Made by a program: the position numbers and the translations under genes
Part shown: piece after piece, positions 1 to 5,974 of the stretch
How the letters are laid out: each line of letters opens with the position of its first letter
How positions within the stretch are numbered: the first letter of the stretch is position 1
Assembly: GCA_902373525.1 (NCBI GenBank)
Contig: CABKMN010000138.1
Span: forward strand, 1 to 5,977
Source: an uncultured Bilophila sp.
Lineage (GTDB): Bacteria > Desulfobacterota > Desulfovibrionia > Desulfovibrionales > Desulfovibrionaceae
DNA length: 5,977 nucleotides
Direction of reading: 5' to 3'
The notes under the pieces: model-generated
The model's database searches: none
The model's input: the letters and a program-made list of their open reading frames with translations, nothing else
What the model was told of the DNA's origin: nothing

Positions 1-5
1 GGTTT

Positions 6-57
6 GGGGAGGGGGAGGGAGAAACTTTCTTCAGAAAGTTTCTCCCTCCCCCTCCCC
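6..57. terminator. Perfect 25-bp hairpin, likely terminator of the Nudix gene
   Basis: Positions 6-30 are exactly complementary to 33-57, with only TC at 31-32 between the arms; a real loop would be the four bases 30-33. The stem base is G/A-rich on one arm (GGGGAGGGGGAGGGAG) and the apex is CTTTCT-TC-AGAAAG. It begins four bases beyond the Nudix stop codon (TAA, read at 64-62), which is where an intrinsic terminator for the minus strand would lie. No T-run follows on the minus strand before the window ends (positions 5-1 read AAACC), so it may act as a transcript 3'-end stabiliser or a bidirectional terminator rather than a textbook intrinsic terminator. The structure is seen directly; the function is inferred. 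Confidence 0.75.
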
Positions 58-61
58 GATC

Positions 62-547
62 TTACTTCTCCCAAGCGGTCGTCAACCCGGCGGCGTGGCG
101 GCCGCCGTAAAGAACGCCCTTGAAGTCGGCGAGGATTTTGGCGTGGTCGAAGACGAGGGCGGGCAGGGCTTCCATCGAATAGAAGGCGACCTTCGCGGCG
201 TCGTCCCCGGCGCGGAGCTGTTCGGGGTTCAGGGGCTCGGCGATGAACACGGTGGAAATGGTGTGCTGGCGCGGATCGCGGTTGGGCGCGGAATAGACGC
301 CCAGAAGCCCGGTCAGACGGACCCGGAGGTTCGTTTCCTCGAAGGCTTCGCGGACGGCGGCCTGCTCGGCGGATTCGCCCAGATCGATGAATCCGCCCGG
401 CAGCGCGTTGCCGTAGGGGGGATTCTTGCGGTCCACCAGCACGAGGCCGCGCTCGCGGTCGTGGATCACGACGTCCACGGTGGGGGTGGGATTCAGGTAT
501 TTTTCAACGATTGCGCCGCATTTCGGACACTTCAGTTCAGTCTTCAT
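62..547 (-). CDS. Nudix hydrolase with an N-terminal CxxC knuckle (161 aa)
   Basis: The protein belongs to the Nudix superfamily, enzymes that hydrolyse a nucleoside diphosphate linked to another moiety using divalent metal. The Nudix box spans residues 52-74: G52, five residues, E58, seven residues, R66-E67, then E70-E71 and L74, so the metal-binding glutamates are all present. The usual glycine before the last hydrophobic residue is N73, a substitution that active family members tolerate. An N-terminal CPKC (C7, C10) resembles half of a zinc ribbon; the second cysteine pair found in NudC-type enzymes is missing. The start at 547 is chosen because the family sequence begins here and AAGGGA (558-553) lies five bases upstream. 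The frame stays open to 835, but that extension overlaps the end of the CofD-like gene and looks non-coding. Substrate is unknown; ADP-ribose-like or NADH-like compounds and damaged nucleotides are all possible. It lies on the same strand as the two upstream genes, 202 bases after the second, so co-transcription is possible but unproven. Confidence 0.88.
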   Translation of the reverse strand: MKTELKCPKCGAIVEKYLNPTPTVDVVIHDRERGLVLVDRKNPPYGNALPGGFIDLGESAEQAAVREAFEETNLRVRLTGLLGVYSAPNRDPRQHTISTVFIAEPLNPEQLRAGDDAAKVAFYSMEALPALVFDHAKILADFKGVLYGGRHAAGLTTAWEK

Positions 548-570
548 ATCAGTCCCTTGAGTAAAAGACA

Positions 571-603
571 GGGGATGCCCCCCGGATTCGGCGGGGAATC
601 CCC
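571..603 (-). promoter_or_regulatory. Cluster of short inverted repeats in the Nudix leader
   Basis: Three small dyads are packed together 24-56 bases upstream of the Nudix start: GGGG-ATG-CCCC at 571-581, GGATTC/GAATCC at 584-589 and 596-601, and the odd palindrome GGGGAATCCCC at 593-603. The second and third overlap, so they are alternative pairings. They could form leader RNA structure or an operator, or could simply reflect G/C runs. The repeats are seen directly; any regulatory role is a guess. Confidence 0.25.
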
Positions 604-698
604 CACTCCGTGCTCTCAAACGTCCTTTCTTCCCAAATGTAGGCCAAAAGCGCAACAGGGTTTTTCTTCCGGGGAAGACAACCTTCGCTGATTCCAAT

Positions 699-731
699 AA
701 AAAATGTTTTCCGGCGGTACGGGAGGAAGAC
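699..731 (-). terminator. Possible weak intrinsic terminator after the CofD-like gene
   Basis: Read on the minus strand, GTCTTCC (731-725) can pair with GGAAAAC (712-706) with one C-A mismatch across a 12-base loop. One base later comes a run of six T (704-699). The position, about 20 bases past the CofD-like stop, suits a terminator, but the stem is short and imperfect, so leaky read-through into the Nudix gene is plausible. Confidence 0.3.
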
Positions 732-749
732 CGCGCCCCTCCCAAGGCC

Positions 750-1859
750 CTACTTCCATACTCCCAACAGTTCCCGGCACAACAGCCCCGCGTCAAGATA
801 AGGGGGCTCGGCGACGAGGCGGGCCCTGCGGACACGGACCCCGAGGCGGGAGAGCCATACGGAGGGGATGCCGCCGGGGTAGCGGGACTCGTCCTCGTCC
901 ACCAGCAGCCAGTCGAGCGAACGGCCTCCGCCGCCCCCGCCGAGACGCAGGAGATAGGCGACCTGATCCTGTACGGACAGGCCGAAGAGTTCGGGATCGG
1001 TGCCGAGATTCGGAATAAAGACCTTGGGGCAGGCGGCTTCGCGGATCGCCCGGCTTACGCCGTCGGGCAGCAGGTTGGCCATGACGGAGGAAAAGAAACT
1101 GCCCACGGGGTAGCAGATGAGGTCCGCGCCGTGAATGATCGCGGGGAGCCGGGGATGGACGGGAACGGTGACGGGCGTGGGATCGTCGAGCGAAGCGGTC
1201 AGCCACATGTCGAGGATGGGCGAGGTGACGGGCCCAGCCGCCTTGCCGGTGAAACGGTGCTGGCCCACGATGACCTCCCCGTTCTCCAGCTTCACGCACA
1301 GGTGGGCGCAGGCGTCCGCGACGGGCAGGACCACGCCGCGCGCCTGCACCATGCCGGAAAAGACCCGCACCACCGGCTCAAGCTGGCGGTCGAGGGACAG
1401 GTAGCCCGAAGTCAGGACGAGATTCCCGATGCTCGCTCCGGCAAGGTCCATATCGGCGGGCATGAGCGCGCGGAACGCGGAAAGATGTTGCGTGATGACC
1501 TCGTGCATGGGCTCGGGGATGGCCGCCGCCAGCGGATGCGTCCCGGAGGCGAAGGAGGCCAGCTCGGCGCGCAGGGCTTCCGGGGCCGCGTCCTTGGGCA
1601 GGCGATGGCCGAGGAGGGCCACGGTTTCCGGGTTGCCCTCAAGGGACCGGTCCGCCAGCGCCATGATCCGGGCGCGGATGTCGCCCACGGCGGGCATGCC
1701 GAACGCCCGGCGCAGCTCGGCGGAACTCCCCCCGGAATCGAAGGTCGTGATCACATGAACGGCGTTGCGGGTGTGGCGGGACAGTTCCGCCGCCACCGGG
1801 GCCAGCGCCGTGCCGCCGCTGAAAAAGAGGATGCGGGAGCCCGCGTCAGGCGGAACCAT
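750..1859 (-). CDS. CofD/YvcK-superfamily protein, GAK-system CofD-like type (369 aa)
   Basis: The protein is a member of the CofD/YvcK superfamily. CofD transfers a phospholactyl group to the deazaflavin Fo in F420 synthesis, and YvcK (GlmR) binds UDP-sugars and affects cell-wall metabolism. The superfamily signatures appear in order: SGGTAL at 14-19, DSGGSS at 41-46, GDIR at 59-62, GASIGNL at 141-147, a membrane-like ADLICYPVGSFFSS segment from 245, and PKVFIPNLGTDPE from 278. The SGGTA loop, the YPVGS version of the usual GPGS motif and the late YPGGIP motif (327-332) match, from memory, the subgroup called CofD-related protein of the GAK system. The other GAK members (ATP-grasp enzyme, amphi-Trp protein, HprK-related kinase) are absent from this window. 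A run of six glycines (307-312) precedes the last 57 residues. The start is fixed by a strong GGGAGGG (1870-1864) four bases upstream, inside the end of the preceding gene, which it overlaps by 14 bases; this indicates translational coupling. No signal peptide is seen, so it is probably cytoplasmic. A true F420 role is unlikely on subgroup grounds. Substrate is unknown. Confidence 0.85.
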   Translation of the reverse strand: MVPPDAGSRILFFSGGTALAPVAAELSRHTRNAVHVITTFDSGGSSAELRRAFGMPAVGDIRARIMALADRSLEGNPETVALLGHRLPKDAAPEALRAELASFASGTHPLAAAIPEPMHEVITQHLSAFRALMPADMDLAGASIGNLVLTSGYLSLDRQLEPVVRVFSGMVQARGVVLPVADACAHLCVKLENGEVIVGQHRFTGKAAGPVTSPILDMWLTASLDDPTPVTVPVHPRLPAIIHGADLICYPVGSFFSSVMANLLPDGVSRAIREAACPKVFIPNLGTDPELFGLSVQDQVAYLLRLGGGGGGRSLDWLLVDEDESRYPGGIPSVWLSRLGVRVRRARLVAEPPYLDAGLLCRELLGVWK

Positions 1860-3159
1860 CGCGCCCTCCCTTGCCGAGGCTCAGGAACAGCAGCGCATCG
1901 ACCATGTCCATCAGTTCCTTGTACAGGCCGCCGCCCTGCATGGCGGAACCGAACAGCGCAAGCCGCTGCTCGGCGAGGATTTTACGCGGCACCTCCTCCG
2001 GCATGATCGTGGCGAGGCGCAGGCCGAGCAACAGCCCCTCGACGCCCTGCCGGAACAGGGAAAAGGTTTCTCCGAACCGGACGCGCAGCGAGGCCCAGAG
2101 CGCTTCGGCCTCGGGCGGCGGGGAGGCGTTGGCAAGGACGCACAGGCCCATGAACAAGGCGTTCAGACCCGAGCCGGGCACCCCGGAACGCCAGCCCGTG
2201 AGCCACGGGGCGCGCTCGAACAGCAGATCGTGGGCGACGCCGAGCCGGAGCAGTTCGCCCATGCCGTTCCGGGCTTCGAGCAGATCGGGATCGTTCCAGC
2301 GGACGGGCATGTCGCCGGGACGCCACGCCGGAACGACGTCCGTGCGCGGCTCAAAGCCGGTCAGCGTACGCAGGATGTGCGCGAACCAGCGGTTGGCGTC
2401 CGGCGACCCCGGCGTTTCCAGATGGCTGTAGCTCAGGGTGTACGTGCCCTTGCCGAACCTGCCGTGCAGCGCGCAGGGCTGCCCGTTGAGGAAGGAGGGA
2501 GCCAGCGAGACGCCGTACAGCTCGATCCATTGTTCGAGCACGGCGGGAGAGAGCGAGGAGAGAGGCAGATCGGCCACGCAGAGATCGGGCGGGCAGGTCC
2601 GGGGATCGGACCCGGCGTACCGGGCCAGCACGTCCACGCCGTCGAAGGGGCCGGACGGAGCCGCGAAACGGCCCGGCCACCAGATCGGGATGGACGGCTC
2701 CGAACCGGGCGCGCAGGGCCCGGAAAAGCATTCGGGGATCAGCGGATGCCCGCCCTCAAAGCGGACGCGGACGTGCCCGGACACGAAATGCTGGACGCGC
2801 TCGGTGATCTCGGCGCGGTGCCACGGGCAGAGGCGCAGCCCCTTGCCGATTTCGGCGGTACGCACGGGATCGTCGGCGTCGGAAAGCCCGAGGCCCGCGC
2901 CGCCGCAGAAGCCGAGGTAGTGCCCGCCGTTCCCGACCCACGCGCGCAGGGCTTCGCGCCCGTCTTCGCCCAGCGCGGCAGACTTGTGCCTCGCGGTTCC
3001 GCCGGGTACAAGCAGGAGAGACGTCTTGTCAGAAAGCGCTCCCTGAGCTATTTCTTTCGCTTTGACCAGACGGTACGGAAGCCCGAACGCCTCGGCGGCC
3101 CGCCACACGAGCAGGCCCCAAAGCTGTGAGGCATCCCAAAATATGGCTATGTCAGTCAT
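1846..3159 (-). CDS. BPL_N-domain, glutamine amidotransferase-like protein with C-terminal helical region (437 aa)
   Basis: Residues 1 to about 265 look like the BPL_N domain, the class I amidotransferase-like fold named after the N-terminus of eukaryotic biotin-protein ligases. It starts with a hydrophobic strand (DIAIFWD), then VPGGT at 51-55 as an oxyanion-type loop, the nucleophile elbow GFCGGAGLG with C85, and SYSHLETP at 243-250. C85, H246 and E248 would make a Cys-His-Glu triad. Residues about 270-437 are predicted from composition to be mostly helical and I do not recognise them. There is no sign of a biotin-ligase catalytic domain, so it should not be called a biotin ligase. The ATG at 3159 is chosen because the first beta strand begins at residue 3 and the family starts here; the frame is open to 3249, but that would overlap the valS start. 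AAAGGA lies only two bases before the ATG, unusually close. It is the first gene of the minus-strand set, divergent from valS, with a promoter-like sequence immediately upstream. Its reaction is unknown: amide transfer, amide hydrolysis and a non-catalytic role are all possible. Confidence 0.82.
   Translation of the reverse strand: MTDIAIFWDASQLWGLLVWRAAEAFGLPYRLVKAKEIAQGALSDKTSLLLVPGGTARHKSAALGEDGREALRAWVGNGGHYLGFCGGAGLGLSDADDPVRTAEIGKGLRLCPWHRAEITERVQHFVSGHVRVRFEGGHPLIPECFSGPCAPGSEPSIPIWWPGRFAAPSGPFDGVDVLARYAGSDPRTCPPDLCVADLPLSSLSPAVLEQWIELYGVSLAPSFLNGQPCALHGRFGKGTYTLSYSHLETPGSPDANRWFAHILRTLTGFEPRTDVVPAWRPGDMPVRWNDPDLLEARNGMGELLRLGVAHDLLFERAPWLTGWRSGVPGSGLNALFMGLCVLANASPPPEAEALWASLRVRFGETFSLFRQGVEGLLLGLRLATIMPEEVPRKILAEQRLALFGSAMQGGGLYKELMDMVDALLFLSLGKGGRDGSA
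1864..1870 (-). promoter_or_regulatory. Ribosome-binding site of the CofD-like gene, inside the upstream gene
   Basis: On the minus strand GGGAGGG lies four bases before the ATG at 1859, within the last codons of the BPL_N gene. It decides the start of the CofD-like gene and, with the 14-base overlap, supports coupled translation of the two proteins. Confidence 0.75.
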
Positions 3160-3168
3160 GGTCCTTTC

Positions 3169-3197
3169 TGCATAGAACAACCGGACGCCGTTGACAA
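3169..3197 (-). promoter_or_regulatory. Sigma-70-like promoter for the minus-strand operon
   Basis: On the minus strand TTGTCA (3197-3192) and TATGCA (3174-3169) are separated by exactly 17 bases (3191-3175). Each hexamer matches the sigma-70 consensus at most positions. Transcription starting about seven bases past the -10 would begin near 3162, leaving roughly three bases before the ATG at 3159. That implies a nearly leaderless mRNA, or that another promoter lies further upstream. The -35 sits in the odd palindrome GTTGACAAC (3190-3198), whose other strand offers a perfect TTGACA toward valS. Confidence 0.5.
3191..3196 (+). promoter_or_regulatory. valS: Possible -35 element for valS (TTGACA)
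   Basis: A perfect TTGACA lies 52 bases before the valS start codon on the plus strand. At 16-19 base spacing there is no recognisable -10 (GCTGGC occupies the 17-base position), so this may be only the reverse face of the minus-strand -35 palindrome. The valS promoter is not identified with confidence. Confidence 0.2.
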
Positions 3198-3238
3198 CAC
3201 CCCGGCATCCCTCGCTGGCAGAAGCTAACCCTTTCATC

Positions 3239-3242
3239 GGAG
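3239..3242 (+). promoter_or_regulatory. valS: Ribosome-binding site of valS
   Basis: GGAG lies six bases before the ATG at 3249, a normal spacing, and supports this start over the others available in the frame. Confidence 0.65.
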
Positions 3243-3248
3243 CAGGCA

Positions 3249-5897
3249 ATGTCCGAAAACGCGCTACCCAAGGGCTACGAGCCCCACGCCGTGGAAGACC
3301 ACTGGCGCGAACACTGGGAAAAGAACAAGACCTTCACCCCCGATCCCGACGGTCCGGGCGAACCTTTCTCCATTGTCATTCCTCCGCCGAACGTTACGGG
3401 CGCGCTGCACATCGGCCACGCCCTGAACCATACCCTCATCGACGTGCTCTGCCGCCACGCCCGCCAGAAGGGCAAAAAGGTGCTGTGGCTCCCCGGCACC
3501 GACCACGCGGGCATCGCCACCCAGAACGTGGTGGAACGCGCCCTCGCCAAGGAAGGCAAGACCCGCCACGACCTTGGCCGCGAAAAGTTCATCGAACGCG
3601 TCTGGCAATGGAAGGAGGACTACGGCAACCGCATCCTCAACCAGATACGCATGCTCGGCGACTCCGTGGACTGGACCCGCGAACGCTTCACGATGGACGA
3701 GGGCCTGTCGAAAGCCGTCCGCAAGGTGTTCGTGGAACTCTACAAAGAGGGCTACATCTACAAGGGCAAGTACATCATCAACTGGTGCAGCCGCTGCCAC
3801 ACCGCCCTCGCCGACGACGAAGTGGACCACCTGCCCGAAAAGGGCCATCTGTACCACGTCCGCTACGACTTCGAGGACGGCACCGGCTCGGTGATCATCG
3901 CCACGACCCGCCCCGAAACGATCATGGCGGACACCGGCGTGTGCGTGCATCCCGAGGACGAACGCTATACCGGCCTCGTGGGCAAGAAGGTCGTCGTGCC
4001 CGTCATCGGCCGCGCCGTGCCGCTGTTCGCGGACCGTTACGTGGACAAGGAATTCGGCACCGGCGCGCTCAAGGTCACCCCCTGCCACGATCCCAACGAC
4101 TGGACGCTCGGCCAGCGCCACGGCCTCGAATTCATCCAGTGCATCGACGAGGACGGCAACATGACCGCCGAGGCGGGCCCCTACGCGGGTCTGTCCAAGG
4201 AAGAATGCCGCAAGCGCATCGTTGAGGATTTGCAGGCGTCCGGCCAGCTCGTGAAGATCGAGGACCTCGACCACAGCGTGGGCCACTGCTACCGCTGCAA
4301 GACCGTGGTGGAACCGCACATGTCCGAACAGTGGTTCGTGGCCTCCACCAAGCTCGCGCCCCGCGCCCGCGCCGCCGTGCCGGAAATGACCCAGATTTTC
4401 CCTGAAAACTGGATGAAGACCTATTACAACTGGCTCGACAACATCCGCGACTGGTGCATCAGCCGTCAGATATGGTGGGGTCACCGCATCCCGGCGTGGA
4501 CCTGCCAGAAGTGCGGCAAGCTCATCGTGGCCGAGGAGGACCCGACGACCTGCCCTGACTGCGGCTCCACGGAACTGGTGCAGGAATCCGACGTGCTCGA
4601 TACGTGGTTCTCGTCCGCCCTGTGGCCCTTCAGCACGATGGGCTGGCCGGACAAGACCAAGGACCTCGCCACGTTCTATCCCACGTCCGTGCTCGTGACC
4701 GGCTTCGACATCCTGTTCTTCTGGGTGGCCCGCATGATGATGATGGGCCTGCACTTCATGGATCAGGTGCCCTTCAAGCACGTCTACCTGCACGCCCTCG
4801 TGCGCGACGCGCAGGGCCGCAAGATGTCCAAGTCCACGGGCAACGTCATCGACCCGCTGGTGATGATCGAGAAGTACGGTACCGACGCCCTGCGCTTCAC
4901 CCTCACGGCCTTCGCCGCGATGGGCCGGGACATCCGCCTGTCCGAAGAGCGCATCGAAGGCTACCGCCACTTCGTGAACAAGCTCTGGAACGCCTCCCGC
5001 TTCGCGCTGATGAACCTGCCCGAAGAGGTGCCCGCGGCGGTCGATCTCGACAAGGTGCGGGGGCTGCACCATCAATGGCTGCTCCACCGCCTCGAAGAGG
5101 TCAAAAAGGATGTGGACGACGCCATCGAAGCCTACCGCTTCAACGACGCCGCCCAGACGCTCTACAAGTTCCTCTGGAACGAGTTCTGCGACTGGTACCT
5201 CGAACTGATCAAGCCGGACATGAAGGAAGACGGCCCCCGCAAGACCGAGGCCCAGTATGTTCTCTGGACCGCGCTGCGTGAATTCCTCGTGCTCATGCAC
5301 CCGATCATGCCCTTCGTGACCGCCGAAATCTGGCAGGCCCTGCCCGGCGGCGCGGGTTCCGACGTGGCCCTCCAGCTCCTGCCCGAAGCGCGCCCCGGCT
5401 GCCTCAAGCCCGAAGCCGCCGCCCGCATGGAGTTCGTGCAGGAAGTGATCGGCATGATCCGCACCATCCGCGCCGAGCTGAACATCGCGCCGTCCTACAA
5501 GCTGACGGTGCTGCTCCGTCCGGTGGACGACCACCAGAAGGGCATCCTCGAAGCGAACCGCGAAGTGATCGTGACCCTCGCCCGTCTCGGCGAACTGATC
5601 ATCGACGCCGAGGGCGAAGCGCCCAAGGCTTCCGCGAGCCATGTGGCGCAGGGGTGCGAGGTCATCGTGCACCTGTCCGGCGCGGTCGATTTCGCCGCCG
5701 AGCTGGCCCGTCTGGAAAAGGAACTGGGCAAGATCGACAAGGAAATGGGCGGACTGAACCAGAAGCTGGCCAACGAGGGCTTCGTCAGCCGTGCGCCCGC
5801 CGAAATCGTCGAGCGCGAGCGCGCCCGCGTGGCCGAGCTTGCCGACGCCCGCGTCAAGCTCACCGCCCTCCAGCAGCGCTTCCGCGACGTCATGTAG
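3249..5897 (+). CDS. valS: Valine--tRNA ligase (ValRS, 882 aa)
   Basis: This class I aminoacyl-tRNA synthetase charges tRNA-Val with valine using ATP, in the cytoplasm. The Rossmann catalytic domain has the HIGH motif at 54-57 after PPPNVTG, and KMSKS at 525-529. The inserted editing (CP1) domain, which clears threonyl-tRNA-Val, includes the conserved ATTRPET at 218-224 and the HDPND motif at 280-284. WCISRQIWWGHRIP (402-415) and the QWF at 361-363 are typical of ValRS. Four CxxC pairs (C180/C183, C347/C350, C419/C422, C435/C438) correspond, from memory, to the two zinc sites of the Thermus enzyme. An anticodon-binding helical domain follows KMSKS, and the last 70 or so residues form the charged C-terminal coiled coil that contacts tRNA. 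The length is normal and the gene appears intact from ATG to TAG. It is divergent from the BPL_N gene, is transcribed alone in this window and ends 23 bases before a large hairpin. No T-box or attenuator is visible in the 89-base leader region. Confidence 0.98.
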   Translation: MSENALPKGYEPHAVEDHWREHWEKNKTFTPDPDGPGEPFSIVIPPPNVTGALHIGHALNHTLIDVLCRHARQKGKKVLWLPGTDHAGIATQNVVERALAKEGKTRHDLGREKFIERVWQWKEDYGNRILNQIRMLGDSVDWTRERFTMDEGLSKAVRKVFVELYKEGYIYKGKYIINWCSRCHTALADDEVDHLPEKGHLYHVRYDFEDGTGSVIIATTRPETIMADTGVCVHPEDERYTGLVGKKVVVPVIGRAVPLFADRYVDKEFGTGALKVTPCHDPNDWTLGQRHGLEFIQCIDEDGNMTAEAGPYAGLSKEECRKRIVEDLQASGQLVKIEDLDHSVGHCYRCKTVVEPHMSEQWFVASTKLAPRARAAVPEMTQIFPENWMKTYYNWLDNIRDWCISRQIWWGHRIPAWTCQKCGKLIVAEEDPTTCPDCGSTELVQESDVLDTWFSSALWPFSTMGWPDKTKDLATFYPTSVLVTGFDILFFWVARMMMMGLHFMDQVPFKHVYLHALVRDAQGRKMSKSTGNVIDPLVMIEKYGTDALRFTLTAFAAMGRDIRLSEERIEGYRHFVNKLWNASRFALMNLPEEVPAAVDLDKVRGLHHQWLLHRLEEVKKDVDDAIEAYRFNDAAQTLYKFLWNEFCDWYLELIKPDMKEDGPRKTEAQYVLWTALREFLVLMHPIMPFVTAEIWQALPGGAGSDVALQLLPEARPGCLKPEAAARMEFVQEVIGMIRTIRAELNIAPSYKLTVLLRPVDDHQKGILEANREVIVTLARLGELIIDAEGEAPKASASHVAQGCEVIVHLSGAVDFAAELARLEKELGKIDKEMGGLNQKLANEGFVSRAPAEIVERERARVAELADARVKLTALQQRFRDVM

Positions 5898-5920
5898 TTG
5901 GCGTTTGAGTTGATGAAAGA

Positions 5921-5974
5921 TTGGAGGGGGGAGAGGGAACCTTTCTGGAGAAAGGTTCCCTCTCCCCCCTCCAA
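5921..5974. terminator. Perfect 26-bp hairpin, likely terminator of valS
   Basis: Positions 5921-5946 are exactly complementary to 5949-5974, with GG between the arms (real loop 5946-5949). It starts 23 bases after the valS stop. The stem is G/A-rich at its base and ends in the apex CTTTCT-GG-AGAAAG, almost the same apex as the hairpin at the other end of the window. No T-run is visible in the three bases left after it. Structure is certain; a role in ending or protecting the valS mRNA is inferred. Confidence 0.78.

Larger units (their letters stand above)
548..749. other. 202-base intergenic gap between the CofD-like and Nudix genes
   Basis: No credible gene lies here. On the minus strand it contains, in order, a possible weak terminator (699-731), a short dyad at 666-679 (TCTTCC-GG-GGAAGA on the plus strand), and a cluster of small G/C-rich dyads at 571-603 just ahead of the Nudix ribosome-binding site. 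I looked for a promoter for the Nudix gene and found no convincing -35/-10 pair; TACATT at the right spacing has no recognisable -35 partner. The gap is long for an operon, so the Nudix gene may be separately controlled. Confidence 0.5.

Noticed and set aside
666..679. Small hairpin TCTTCC-GG-GGAAGA as a terminator
   Set aside because: It has no T-run on its 3' side on either strand; the T-run on the plus strand precedes it.
62..835. The Nudix gene starting at 835 to give 257 residues
   Set aside because: The extra 96 residues resemble no domain and overlap the end of the CofD-like gene. A family-consistent start with a ribosome-binding site exists at 547.
750..1859. True CofD of F420 biosynthesis
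   Set aside because: The motifs fit the CofD-related GAK subgroup better, and no other F420 gene is nearby.
1765..3129. A 454-codon plus-strand open frame opposite the BPL_N gene
   Set aside because: It is low-complexity in character (Arg, Gly, Pro, Gln rich), has no family motif, and lies opposite a gene with clear family features.
1846..3159. Biotin-protein ligase
   Set aside because: Only the N-terminal amidotransferase-like domain is present. The ligase catalytic motif is not seen.
1846..3249. The BPL_N gene starting at 3249
   Set aside because: The 30 extra residues show no conservation pattern, would run through the promoter-like region and overlap the valS start codon. The family begins at the ATG at 3159.
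3264..5672. An 802-codon open frame antisense to valS
   Set aside because: It mirrors valS codon bias in a GC-rich genome. The translation is rich in His, Val, Gly and Glu with no recognisable domain, while valS itself is unambiguous.
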